A stretch of DNA of 64,000 nt from an uncultured Eubacteriales bacterium (GTDB lineage Bacteria > Bacillota > Clostridia > Lachnospirales > Cellulosilyticaceae): the NCBI GenBank assembly GCA_900551325.1, contig URVM01000017.1:1-64000 (forward strand). The letters are read 5' to 3'. Numbering within the stretch: position 1 is the stretch's first letter; every line of letters starts with the position of its first letter. Below the pieces are notes generated by a model. The model saw nothing but the letters and a program-made list of their open reading frames with translations, did no database searches and was not told where the DNA came from. This document shows positions 43,084 to 51,841 of this stretch, piece by piece. A program made the translations under genes and the position numbers.

Positions 43084-44466
43084 ATGATGAAACTTTGGGG
43101 AGGACGCTTTGCAAAAGAAACAGATGCTTTAACTGACCATTTTAATTCTTCTATTTCTTTTGACGCACGACTTTATAAACAAGATATTATTGGAAGTATG
43201 GCTCATGTTATGATGCTTGGAAAACAAAACATCATTAAAACTGAAGAAGCCCTTCAAATTAAAGAAGGACTTTTAGATCTTTTAAAAGCTATTGACGATG
43301 GTCAAATTACTTTCGATGAAAAAGCTGAAGATATTCATATGAATATCGAGACCCTTCTTATCTCACGTATTGGAGAAGTGGCAAAGAAAATGCATACTGG
43401 ACGTAGTCGTAACGACCAAGTAGCCCTTGATATGCGTCTTTATGTTATGGAGGAAACATGTACTATTCGTGATTTACTTCATGACCTTATGGAAGTTATA
43501 CTCAAAATAGCAAAAGACCATACAAAGACTATCATGCCTGGCTATACACATTTACAACGTGCCCAACCTATTACTTTTAGTCATCATCTTATGGCTTACT
43601 TTGAAATGTTTAAACGTGATTATAAGAAACTAGAATTTACCTACAATATGACAAGTAGCCTACCTCTTGGTAGCGGTGCTCTTGCTACAACAACTTATCC
43701 TCTTGATAGAGAGTATGTAGCTCATGAACTTGGTTTTAGTGAAGTATGTGCTAATAGTATAGATGGCGTATCTGATCGTGACTTTTGTTTAGATCTTCTT
43801 TATAACTTAAGTGTTATGATGATGCATTTAAGTAGGTTTAGTGAAGAGATCATTCTTTGGAGTAGTCATGAATTCCACTTTATTGAACTCGATGATGCTT
43901 ATAGTACTGGAAGCTCTATTATGCCACAGAAGAAAAATCCAGATATTGCTGAGCTTGTTCGTGGTAAGTGTGGTCGTGTATACGGTGACTTAATAAGTCT
44001 TCTAACTACCATGAAAGGCCTACCTCTTGCCTACAATAAAGATATGCAAGAAGATAAAGAACGCACATTTGATGCTATAGATACGATTAAAATGTGTCTT
44101 CCTATATTTACTGCCATGTTAGACACAATGACTGTACATAAAGATAATATGTATAAAGCAGCTTCTGGTGGCTTTACTAATGCAACAGATGCGGCTGACT
44201 ATTTAGTAAAAAAAGGAATGGCTTTTCGTGATGCCCATGAGGTGATTGGAAAACTTGTTTTATACTGTGTAACTAACCACACAAATTTAGAAGACCTTAC
44301 TTTAGAAGAATATACTTCTATTCATCCAATCTTTGAAGAGGATATTTATGAAGCCATTTCCCTTACCACTTGTGTAGCCCAGCGTAAAGTAAAAGGGGGG
44401 CCAAGTGAAACCTCTGTTCTTGAACATATTAAACTTGCAGAAGAATTTCTAAATAGTTCATGTTAA
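43084..44466 (+). CDS. argH: Argininosuccinate lyase
   Basis: A 460-residue fumarase/aspartase-superfamily enzyme with the N-terminal MKLWGGRFAKETDALTDHFN, HTGRSRNDQVALDMRLY, and the signature GSSIMPQKKNPD with the catalytic Ser loop. It splits argininosuccinate into arginine and fumarate. AAGGAGG precedes tandem ATG codons. Last gene of the argGH operon, followed by a terminator. Confidence 0.98.
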   Translation: MMKLWGGRFAKETDALTDHFNSSISFDARLYKQDIIGSMAHVMMLGKQNIIKTEEALQIKEGLLDLLKAIDDGQITFDEKAEDIHMNIETLLISRIGEVAKKMHTGRSRNDQVALDMRLYVMEETCTIRDLLHDLMEVILKIAKDHTKTIMPGYTHLQRAQPITFSHHLMAYFEMFKRDYKKLEFTYNMTSSLPLGSGALATTTYPLDREYVAHELGFSEVCANSIDGVSDRDFCLDLLYNLSVMMMHLSRFSEEIILWSSHEFHFIELDDAYSTGSSIMPQKKNPDIAELVRGKCGRVYGDLISLLTTMKGLPLAYNKDMQEDKERTFDAIDTIKMCLPIFTAMLDTMTVHKDNMYKAASGGFTNATDAADYLVKKGMAFRDAHEVIGKLVLYCVTNHTNLEDLTLEEYTSIHPIFEEDIYEAISLTTCVAQRKVKGGPSETSVLEHIKLAEEFLNSSC

Positions 44467-44472
44467 TATAAT

Positions 44473-44522
44473 AAAAGAGCTGTCACTGGCTAATTTTCAT
44501 TAGCTAATGGGACAGCTCTTTT
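44473..44522. terminator. Bidirectional terminator between argH and a convergent gene
   Basis: Stem AAAAGAGCTGTC / GACAGCTCTTTT with an inner hairpin (GGCTAA / TTAGCT-like). Usable by argGH on the + strand; it overlaps the end of the - strand gene. Confidence 0.85.
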
Positions 44523-45044
44523 ACTATATAAGGCTTCTTGTAGACTAAAATAATTTAGTATTTCATCTATATAATACTCCATTAGTTCGAGTACTTTACA
44601 AAAGCTACTTTCATTAAGTGGAATTACTTCTTGCCAATTATTATAAATATCTAGTGCCTCTTTTCTTGTCTTGACACTATAAAAGAGTTTTAAAAAACTT
44701 GGCATGTCCCAACTAAGCTTTAAGCTTTCTTCACTAAAGAAAGTGGCAGCTGTTTCTAACATATACTCATAAGCATCTCTACCAAAAAGCATACTTAAAG
44801 TATCATATACTGTATCTGGTTCTATAACAATTAAACTTTGAGGTTTTAATATATAAATCATTTCACAATATTGCTCTTTCATAGGTACACTTATATAGTT
44901 AGGGGTACCCGCATATGATTTAAGCCACTTAAACAATACACTTAAGTCCCTTATAGGAAAATGAGTAAGTTCTTTCCCGGTAGAAATTTGTACAATATGA
45001 AGTTTACCCTCTTGTAAGTTCTCTTTAATTTTTAATCCTTCCAT
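44490..45044 (-). CDS. Hypothetical protein (184 aa) downstream of glgB
   Basis: A soluble 184-residue protein of unknown function with AAAGGA upstream of ATG. It has an N-terminal charged part, a hydrophobic middle (MIYILKPQSLIVIEPDTVYDTLSMLFG) and a helical C-terminal half (EALDIYNNWQEVIPLNESS). It lies 72 bases after glgB on the same strand without a terminator between, so it may be cotranscribed. The C-terminal helix faintly recalls the IL.YF region of ISL3 transposases, but there is no DDE triad or DNA-binding domain. I assign no function. Confidence 0.7.
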   Translation of the reverse strand: MEGLKIKENLQEGKLHIVQISTGKELTHFPIRDLSVLFKWLKSYAGTPNYISVPMKEQYCEMIYILKPQSLIVIEPDTVYDTLSMLFGRDAYEYMLETAATFFSEESLKLSWDMPSFLKLFYSVKTRKEALDIYNNWQEVIPLNESSFCKVLELMEYYIDEILNYFSLQEALYSKRAVPLANEN

Positions 45045-45116
45045 TTATCCACATCCTTTATTTAATTATTGCCTTTTTCAAGCTTTTTAAACAAAGGATT
45101 AGATTTAAATACCTTT

Positions 45117-47321
45117 TTACTTTACTAATTTTAATACACTTATACCTAAAGGTGGTATATTCATACTAATGTAATTCTCCCTTCCTTGCCACTCACCTTC
45201 TTCTGTCTCAAGTCTACTATTAATTATGCCACTTCCACCATATTTTATATCATCACTAGATAATACTTCTTCGTATACGCCTTTTTGGTTAATCCCTATA
45301 CGATAATCCTTATAAGAAACAGGGGTAAAGTTTACAACAACTACTAACTCATTATTCTTTTTCTTTCCTTTTCTTATAAAGGCTACAATACTTAAATCTT
45401 TATTGTCACAATCTATCCACTCAAATCCCTCATAGGTATGATCTAATTCCCATAGGCATTTATTTTCTTTATAGAAGTGGTTTAAGTCTTTTACAAACTC
45501 TTTCATTTGCCTGTGGGGTTTGTATTGTAAAAGTCCCCATTTTAACTCTTCCTTCTCATTCCACTCACTTGTTTGTCCAAATTCATTTCCCATAAAGAGT
45601 AGCTTCTTACCAGGGTGCATAAACATATAGCCATAACAAACTCTTAAGTTTGCAAATTTATGCCATTCATCTCCTGGCATTTTATATATCATAGGACTTT
45701 TACCATGGACTACTTCATCATGAGATAAAGGTAAGATAAAATTCTCATTAAAGGCATACATTAGACTAAATGTAATCTTTTCATGTTCATACTTTCTAAA
45801 TAAGGGATCAGCTTTCATATATTTAAGGTAATCATTCATCCATCCCATATTCCACTTAAATCCAAAGCCTAACCCACCTTTTGCAACAGGACTAGTAACT
45901 CCCACCCAATCTGTAGATTCTTCCGCAATCATCATAATACCAGCATGTTTTTCGTACACAATTGTATTAAGTTCCTTTAGAAAGGCTACAGCTTCTAAGT
46001 TCTCACGTCCCCCATAAATATTAGGTGTGTAAGCCCCTTCCCTACCAAAATCTAAATATAACATAGAGGCCACTGCATCTACACGTAGGCCATCAATATG
46101 ATAGGCATCAAACCATAATAGCGCACTATTAATAAGAAACATACATACTTCCTTGCGTCCATAGTTAAAGATTAAAGTTCCCCACTGTGGATGTTGGGCT
46201 TGTTCTTCAAAAAAATGTTCATATAAGGGGGTTCCATCAAACTTTTCTAACCCAAAGGCATCTTTTGGAAAATGAGCTGGTACCCAGTCAAGAATCACAC
46301 CAATTTGATGACGATGCATCACATCTATAAAGTATTTAAAATCATCTGGGGAACCATATCTACTTGTAGGTGCAAAATAACCTGTTACCTGATATCCCCA
46401 AGACCCATCATAAGGATGTTCTAATACACCAATTAATTCAATATGAGTATACCCCATATCTTTTATGTATTTTACAAGGTCATCAGCTAACTCTCTGTAT
46501 GTATAAAATCTTCCATCTAAATGTCTTTTCCATGAACCCATATGTAATTCATAAATGGAAATAGCTTCTTTATGCCAGCTTTTTTTCCCTCGACGTTCTA
46601 GCCACCTTTTATCACTCCATTTATAACTTTCTTCCTTATAAGTACGTGAAGCTGTATAAGGTCTTAATTCACTCATTAAAGCATAAGGGTCTGCTTTATA
46701 AAGAATTTTATCTTCCTTTGTTTTAATTTCAAATTTATAAGCACTTCCTTCTTGTAGACCTGGAATAAATATTTCCCATACACCTATAGATTCTATAAAA
46801 CTCATAGCATGTCTTCTACCATCCCATAGGTTAAAATCTCCTATGACACTTACCCTTTTAGCTTCTGGTGCCCATACAGTAAATCGTACACCTAAAATTC
46901 CCTCTATTTCTATATAATGTGCTCCAAATGTCTTATAAAGTTGGTAGTGTATACCTTCTTTAAATAAGTTTATATCCTCACCATCTAATAAATTTGTAAA
47001 ACCGTAGGCATCTACATACTCCCATTTATTGCCTTCCTTATCTTCACAAAATACATAGTATTTAAAAAGACGTTTCCTTCTAGGTAAAATAGCAAAAAAC
47101 AGTCCCTCTTCACTTATTTGTTCTAATTGATAACATTTTTGTCTATTCTCTACAGGTGCTATAGATACATTTATGGCACTTGGCATATATATACACACTG
47201 TTAACTGATCTTTCCCATTTATAGAATAGGTATGTAATCCTAATAAAGAATGTGGCTCCTTACAATCCCCTTTTAATAAATCCAGAACTAAATCTTGATT
47301 AAATAAATTGAATTTTTCCAT
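45117..47321 (-). CDS. glgB: 1,4-alpha-glucan branching enzyme (GH13)
   Basis: About 734 residues: an N-terminal CBM48-type region (GVRFTVWAPEAKRVSVIGDFNLWDGR, near 145), a GH13 barrel with VILDWVPAHFP, DGLRVDAVASMLYLD (nucleophile Asp), MMIAEESTDW (acid Glu) and LPLSHDEVVHGK, and a C-terminal beta domain. It introduces alpha-1,6 branches into glycogen. The start ATG at 47321 (MEKFNLF) has AAGGAG 8 bases before it; a GTG three codons earlier is less likely. Other glycogen genes are not nearby. Promoter at 47342-47370. Confidence 0.95.
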   Translation of the reverse strand: MEKFNLFNQDLVLDLLKGDCKEPHSLLGLHTYSINGKDQLTVCIYMPSAINVSIAPVENRQKCYQLEQISEEGLFFAILPRRKRLFKYYVFCEDKEGNKWEYVDAYGFTNLLDGEDINLFKEGIHYQLYKTFGAHYIEIEGILGVRFTVWAPEAKRVSVIGDFNLWDGRRHAMSFIESIGVWEIFIPGLQEGSAYKFEIKTKEDKILYKADPYALMSELRPYTASRTYKEESYKWSDKRWLERRGKKSWHKEAISIYELHMGSWKRHLDGRFYTYRELADDLVKYIKDMGYTHIELIGVLEHPYDGSWGYQVTGYFAPTSRYGSPDDFKYFIDVMHRHQIGVILDWVPAHFPKDAFGLEKFDGTPLYEHFFEEQAQHPQWGTLIFNYGRKEVCMFLINSALLWFDAYHIDGLRVDAVASMLYLDFGREGAYTPNIYGGRENLEAVAFLKELNTIVYEKHAGIMMIAEESTDWVGVTSPVAKGGLGFGFKWNMGWMNDYLKYMKADPLFRKYEHEKITFSLMYAFNENFILPLSHDEVVHGKSPMIYKMPGDEWHKFANLRVCYGYMFMHPGKKLLFMGNEFGQTSEWNEKEELKWGLLQYKPHRQMKEFVKDLNHFYKENKCLWELDHTYEGFEWIDCDNKDLSIVAFIRKGKKKNNELVVVVNFTPVSYKDYRIGINQKGVYEEVLSSDDIKYGGSGIINSRLETEEGEWQGRENYISMNIPPLGISVLKLVK

Positions 47322-47341
47322 TTTTATCACTCCTTAGCACT

Positions 47342-47370
47342 ATTCTAACCATATTTTGTAAAAAATTCAA
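47342..47370 (-). promoter_or_regulatory. Promoter of glgB
   Basis: Minus strand TTGAAT (47365-47370), 17-bp spacer, TAGAAT (47342-47347), about 20 bases before the ribosome site. Confidence 0.55.
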
Positions 47371-47473
47371 TCAAATAATCCATATTTTTACAATCTTACT
47401 AGAATTGGACTTGCATCTTGTGGTTAAATTGTATATTCTTAATAGAGCAAAACCTTTGAAAGGAACATAAACA

Positions 47474-49033
47474 ATGGATAAAAATCAACAATCTATCTTT
47501 GCTGCCATTTCTTATTCTTATATTTCTATGGTAGAAGATTATTTAAATGTTTTGAAAAACCCTTGTGCCGCTACTTTTGAATACTTTGATCAAGATGTAG
47601 CTGGTATTTTAAAAGAAATGAAAACTCTCTTTGTCACTTTACCAAACCTTCTAGGAGGAGAAAGTGAATTTAAAGAAACTTACGCTAAAAACCTTGTAAA
47701 CTACCGTGTAGTCTTAGAAGAAAAATACCGTAGTTTAAATGCTTATAAAAGAGAACTTATGCACCTTACTTCTTTATATAATCTTAAAAGTTCTATGAAT
47801 GAAAGTACTTATGAAGATTATCACTTAACAGAAGAAGATGCTAAGAATATGGACTTTAGCATGCTCTCTAAAGACTGTACTACTTTCGTCTTTGCTGAAA
47901 AAGCTTCTAAAAAACGTCAAAAGCGTGCAGCTATGCTTCTTCCTTATGTACCTATGCGCATGACTAAAGAAAGTTTTTTAGCTTATGTAGAGAAGAGTTT
48001 AGGAAAAGTAAATATTGATGATACACCTGAAAGTGCGCTTTTCTTAACAAGTATTCTTTCACAACTTTTTGATGGACGTCTTTATGAAAATTATGGTGAA
48101 AGTTTTAGAGACATTCGTCATAGCCTAGATGATCTAGCAACAATTGAAGATGCAGAGGAGTTTTTTGAAGAGGCTGATCTTACAAACGAAACAATTGACT
48201 TTGCACTTGACCTTATTCAAAATCTTTACCATATGATTTGTACATTTAGTAACTTACTTATTTTTGATGCACTTACTTTTGAGTCTCTTACAGATTTACA
48301 TGTAAGTTTCTATGATTTATTCTGTACAATCCAAAACATCTTAAATGATAGTGAAGATAAGGAAATCTTCTTAGAGTCTCTTCCTGAACGTGTAGCTACA
48401 CTTAAAGAAGAAATCTTCTCTCTTTACAAAAAAGCTTGTGAAACACGTAATGTAGATCCACTCTTTATATTAATGCAAACTTACATCAGTATGTCTGTAA
48501 GCCATGTATTTGGTTTTGATGCAGGTAAACACAAACCATATAGTGAAGCTGTTAAAACTATTTTAAGTGACTTCATTAGCCATTTACGTAATAGCCTAAA
48601 TGAAATGGAACCTGTACCACGTAAACTTCGTATGCAGTACTTTATGTCTGTTGTTCCATTTATTATGAATGAAGAAACATTTTACAAATATATTATGCAA
48701 GGCTTCCAAAATGTAACAGATCCAAAACGTAACTTATTTACTATGATGTATTTAAGTAATGTACTAGAAGAAAGTGGTTACTTTGAAACATTAGCTGGTG
48801 GACCACAAGAAGGCTATGTACCTTATGATTCTGAGTATGATTACTATGATGACAGCCCACTTTATGGCGTAGAAGATCACCATGAATGTGGATGTGGTCA
48901 TGAACATCATGAAGCTCACCATGAACACAACTGTAACTGTGGACATGACCATAGTAAAGACCATGATTGCTGTGGCGGGCACGGACATCATGACAAAGAT
49001 CATGATTGCGGATGTGGTCACCACCATCACTAA
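47474..49033 (+). CDS. Unknown helical protein with a His/Cys-rich metal-binding tail
   Basis: A 519-residue cytoplasmic protein with AAAGGAAC before ATG. The first 450 residues are largely helical and acidic with no known catalytic motif (LPYVPMRMTKESFLAYVEKSL; GRLYENYGESFRDIRHSL). The last 50 residues are almost only His, Cys, Gly, Asp and Glu: CGCGHEHHEAHHEHNCNCGH near 470, then two Cys-rich HGHH/CGCGHHHH blocks. Such tails store or deliver Ni, Zn or Co in HypB, SlyD or CooJ-like proteins. No nickel enzyme or transporter gene is adjacent. A metal-buffer or delivery role is plausible but unproven. Confidence 0.75.
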   Translation: MDKNQQSIFAAISYSYISMVEDYLNVLKNPCAATFEYFDQDVAGILKEMKTLFVTLPNLLGGESEFKETYAKNLVNYRVVLEEKYRSLNAYKRELMHLTSLYNLKSSMNESTYEDYHLTEEDAKNMDFSMLSKDCTTFVFAEKASKKRQKRAAMLLPYVPMRMTKESFLAYVEKSLGKVNIDDTPESALFLTSILSQLFDGRLYENYGESFRDIRHSLDDLATIEDAEEFFEEADLTNETIDFALDLIQNLYHMICTFSNLLIFDALTFESLTDLHVSFYDLFCTIQNILNDSEDKEIFLESLPERVATLKEEIFSLYKKACETRNVDPLFILMQTYISMSVSHVFGFDAGKHKPYSEAVKTILSDFISHLRNSLNEMEPVPRKLRMQYFMSVVPFIMNEETFYKYIMQGFQNVTDPKRNLFTMMYLSNVLEESGYFETLAGGPQEGYVPYDSEYDYYDDSPLYGVEDHHECGCGHEHHEAHHEHNCNCGHDHSKDHDCCGGHGHHDKDHDCGCGHHHH

Positions 49034-49076
49034 AAAGAAGTATCTTAGGTTGTTTTTCCTAAGATACTTCTTTTTT
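49032..49076. terminator. Bidirectional terminator after the His-rich gene
   Basis: Stem AAAAAGAAGTATCTTAGG / CCTAAGATACTTCTTTTT, beginning at the stop codon and ending 8 bases before the stop of the convergent gene. Confidence 0.9.
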
Positions 49077-49083
49077 ATCTCTT

Positions 49084-49794
49084 TTAGCTCATTTTCCATG
49101 GACGTACTTTGCCTAACCATCCATTCTTCTTCCAGTGCTCTAAATCTACAGCATTTAAACCCATCTTCTTATGCATAAAGCGACAACCATAAAACATTAG
49201 TTTCACTTTAAGTCTTGGAGTAACATCCCCCTCTCTTTTCTTAATCCGTTTGCTAATCTGCAAAATCTTTGCTTCCATTTTAGCACGTTCTTCTTCCTTT
49301 ATTTCTACCCAATTGGCAGCAAATATAGCTTTTGAATAAGTATAAACTCTACCCACTCCCCAAAAGTCCATACTATCTTTAACATCTTTAATTGTAGACT
49401 TCATCCCTGCTCCTGCTGCTGTACTTATAATAAGGGCTTGCTTACGAAGCATAACGCCATTTAATTGATGCACCATCCATTCCCATGCAAAGTGATCTAA
49501 TAAAGCCTTCACCTGTCCAGGTGCATGAAATACATAGACTGGCACAGTAAAGATAATAAGTTCTGATTTCATAAAAGCCTCCCTAATAGGCTTTATTTGA
49601 TCATATGCTAGACATTTTTCTGGGCTTCCTTCTATACACTTATAACACCCTACACAAAACTGATCCATATCTTTAGGTAAAAAGAATTCAAAAACCTTAT
49701 CATCACCTTTTAATTTCTTAATTACCCTTTGTGCTAAATGATAAGTAGTAGAATTTTCCTTACGTCCTGTCCCATAGATTACTGCTATGTTCAT
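49084..49794 (-). CDS. Flavodoxin-fold NAD(P)H-dependent oxidoreductase
   Basis: A 236-residue flavoprotein-like enzyme: IAVIYGTGRKENSTTYHLA (FMN phosphate loop), CVGCYKCIEGSPEKCLAYD (a CxxCxxC plus Cys pattern common in iron-sulfur flavoprotein-like reductases) and FTVPVYVFHAPGQVKALLDHF. The C-terminal 90 residues lack a clear match. It probably reduces quinones, nitro compounds or a redox partner. GGGGAG lies 7 bases before ATG 49794; a GTG at 49800 is the alternative start. Confidence 0.85.
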   Translation of the reverse strand: MNIAVIYGTGRKENSTTYHLAQRVIKKLKGDDKVFEFFLPKDMDQFCVGCYKCIEGSPEKCLAYDQIKPIREAFMKSELIIFTVPVYVFHAPGQVKALLDHFAWEWMVHQLNGVMLRKQALIISTAAGAGMKSTIKDVKDSMDFWGVGRVYTYSKAIFAANWVEIKEEERAKMEAKILQISKRIKKREGDVTPRLKVKLMFYGCRFMHKKMGLNAVDLEHWKKNGWLGKVRPWKMS

Positions 49795-49817
49795 GTTCAC
49801 TCTCCCCTATATAGCGC

Positions 49818-50534
49818 TTATTCTCCTATCTGAATATCTCCATCAAAATAATTAATATTAGATACTTTAAAAGCTTTTTCTTCTTTAAATGTATTTAACG
49901 CATCATCAAATATATAATCTATAATATTTATTCCTCCTCCTTGTTTGTTATACACTAAAATATGTAGTACTTGTTTTTCTCCATTCATGTCTAAATAGGT
50001 GTCATAGGTTACTGTTCCTAGTTGATTGTATTCTGGCCCAAAAACAGGATAAATCTTGTCACCTTCTCGCATAATGACGGCCCACTTCTGCCCATCATCC
50101 ATTAGAAATTCACCTTTTCGATTCATATGTGCTTGGCAATATCCTTCAATACTGTAAGTTTTACCCCCTACAGTACATATTTGCTTACGATACTGGTAAA
50201 GGTCATCCTTATAGACTGGTGCATCTACAAACTCCCATTCATCGTCTTGATTTATTGTTGCTTCATCTTGCCTACTTTCATCTGCTTCTTTATTATCCTG
50301 AATGCTCTGCTCTTCTAGGAATAACTTCTCTACAATCCTATTTGTCAATTCATCCATTTGTTTTTCACTTAGAACAACCTCCTGTTGTACCTTAATACTT
50401 TCTATTTCACTTAAGATTATCTCTTGTAGTGCCTTAATACTTTCTGTTTCCTCAACAGTTGTTCTATCCCCTGTACAACTACATAGAGTTAGACATAATA
50501 TGCTTAAAATACCTATTCCTAAAAATTTTCTCAT
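49818..50534 (-). CDS. Lipoprotein of unknown function with a coiled-coil region
   Basis: A 238-residue protein with a lipoprotein signal (LCLTLCSCTGD; acylated Cys). Residues 28-80 repeat SIKALQEIILSE and SIKVQQEVVLSEKQ, a likely coiled coil, and the C-terminal 130 residues form a beta-rich domain (YSIEGYCQAHMNRKGEF; YPVFGPEYNQLGTVTYDTYL). No family recognised. It is upstream of the flavodoxin-like gene by about 24 bases, so probably one operon. Confidence 0.75.
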   Translation of the reverse strand: MRKFLGIGILSILCLTLCSCTGDRTTVEETESIKALQEIILSEIESIKVQQEVVLSEKQMDELTNRIVEKLFLEEQSIQDNKEADESRQDEATINQDDEWEFVDAPVYKDDLYQYRKQICTVGGKTYSIEGYCQAHMNRKGEFLMDDGQKWAVIMREGDKIYPVFGPEYNQLGTVTYDTYLDMNGEKQVLHILVYNKQGGGINIIDYIFDDALNTFKEEKAFKVSNINYFDGDIQIGE

Positions 50535-50587
50535 ACTGCCCCCTTAGTTATTCTATTTTATATTAATTATATAAAATTATAATAAAA

Positions 50588-50628
50588 AAAAGTAGCTACT
50601 TCTTATTTCCTAAGAAGTAGCCACTTTT
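50588..50628 (-). terminator. Terminator after xpt
   Basis: Stem AAGTAGCTACTTCTTA / TAAGAAGTAGCCACTT (one mismatch) with a T-run on the minus strand. It closes the xdh-mocA-xpt operon. Confidence 0.85.
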
Positions 50629-50630
50629 TT

Positions 50631-51203
50631 CTAATCTCTAAATTTAACGAAGTCTTCGCCCATCTCATCTATAATAGCAAGAGATTCGATGCGAATACCT
50701 TGTGCACGTAGTGTATCTCCACCGCCTTGGAAGCCTTTTTCAATGGCAATACCTGCACCTACAACTGTAGCACCAGATTGATTTAATATATCAAATAAAC
50801 CAATAAGTGCTTTTCCATTTGCTAAGAAATCATCTATAACAAGTACACGATCTTCAGCTTTAATGAATTTCTTACTTACACGAATCATATATTCTTTTTT
50901 ATGTGTGAAAGAGTAAACTGGGCTAGTATAAAGGTCACCGTCTAAGTTTTTTGACTCTGACTTTTTAGCAAACACAACTGGTACTCCAAAGTGTCTTGCT
51001 ACGATACAAGCTATACCAATACCAGAAGCTTCAATCGTTAAGATTTTTGTTATCTTCTCATCTTTATATCTTTTTTTAAGCTCTTCACCCATTGCATCAA
51101 ATAAATTTATATCCATTTGATGATTTAGGAAACTATCTACCTTTAAAACGTTGCCGCTTTTAACAACGCCCTCTGATAAAATTCTTTCTTTTAATACTTG
51201 CAT
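50631..51203 (-). CDS. xpt: Xanthine phosphoribosyltransferase
   Basis: A 190-residue type I phosphoribosyltransferase with ILTIEASGIGIACIVA and the PRPP loop RVLVIDDFLANGKALIGL, matching Xpt of Firmicutes, which makes XMP from xanthine and PRPP. It overlaps the end of the mocA-like gene by 13 bases and ends the riboswitch-controlled operon. The pairing with xanthine dehydrogenase suggests that the xanthine produced can be salvaged as well as degraded. Confidence 0.95.
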   Translation of the reverse strand: MQVLKERILSEGVVKSGNVLKVDSFLNHQMDINLFDAMGEELKKRYKDEKITKILTIEASGIGIACIVARHFGVPVVFAKKSESKNLDGDLYTSPVYSFTHKKEYMIRVSKKFIKAEDRVLVIDDFLANGKALIGLFDILNQSGATVVGAGIAIEKGFQGGGDTLRAQGIRIESLAIIDEMGEDFVKFRD

Positions 51204-51841
51204 TGTCTATTCTCCTTCATAAAATAAGTCCAGTCTTCTCTCGTATCTAAGTCTTGAAGTTCTAATGCTTCTTCTATTTCAAAATAAGCTACATCTTCTA
51301 AGTGTTTTTTAAGCACTGCCTTACCGCCCTTATCACCTTGTAGCTTCTTAAGTTCATCTACATAAGTCTCTTTAAAAAACACAGGATTTCCTAATGTTTC
51401 TTTATGCTTAGCACATAAAATACCTTTATCCTCCTCAGTATAGCATTCCATCATCTTTATAACAGTATCCATACTAAGTGCCAATTGATCTGCTACTAAA
51501 AAGCCATAAACATCAGCTTTTTTACTAGCTTCTAATCCTAAAAAGATAGAGTGACTAATACCCTCTTCAGGTATAGGATTAAGTATAATTGGAATTGTGC
51601 TTTCAAAATCTTTTCTTAAGCCTGCTTTTGTTTCTTGCCTAGTTACTAGAGTAATACCTACTAATTCTACTTTATCTTTGTTTAAGCATTCACTATCAAA
51701 CAAAGTATGTAGTTTAGCTAGTAAATTATCTAGTACTGTAACCTCTCCACAAGGCTCAAGTAATTTGTTTGAACCAAAGCGAGTACTTCTTCCTGCCCCA
51801 AGAACGATTAAACTAAAAGTAGTTTTTCTATTCTTATTCAT
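51191..51841 (-). CDS. Molybdenum cofactor cytidylyltransferase-like protein (MocA/MobA family)
   Basis: A 216-residue nucleotidyltransferase with the N-terminal loop IVLGAGRSTRFGSNKLLEPCG, GFLVADQLALSM (Asp-type metal site) and HKETLGNPVFF. It matches MocA/PucB-like proteins that convert Mo-molybdopterin to its cytosine dinucleotide form for xanthine-dehydrogenase-type enzymes. Its start overlaps the xdhA stop by 8 bases and its end overlaps xpt, so it is translationally coupled and probably matures the cofactor of XdhA (and perhaps XdhD of the element). Confidence 0.88.
   Translation of the reverse strand: MNKNRKTTFSLIVLGAGRSTRFGSNKLLEPCGEVTVLDNLLAKLHTLFDSECLNKDKVELVGITLVTRQETKAGLRKDFESTIPIILNPIPEEGISHSIFLGLEASKKADVYGFLVADQLALSMDTVIKMMECYTEEDKGILCAKHKETLGNPVFFKETYVDELKKLQGDKGGKAVLKKHLEDVAYFEIEEALELQDLDTREDWTYFMKENRQCKY

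Noticed and set aside
44490..45044. Fragment of an ISL3-type transposase
   Set aside because: Only a vague C-terminal helix resemblance; no DDE motif, terminal repeats or zinc finger, and the gene has its own start and coupling to glgB.
48791..49178. ORFs in other frames over the His-rich tail (109 aa minus, 98 aa plus)
   Set aside because: They are shadows created by the repetitive His/Asp/Cys codons and the terminator; no ribosome site and biased composition (Met/Val/Thr runs).
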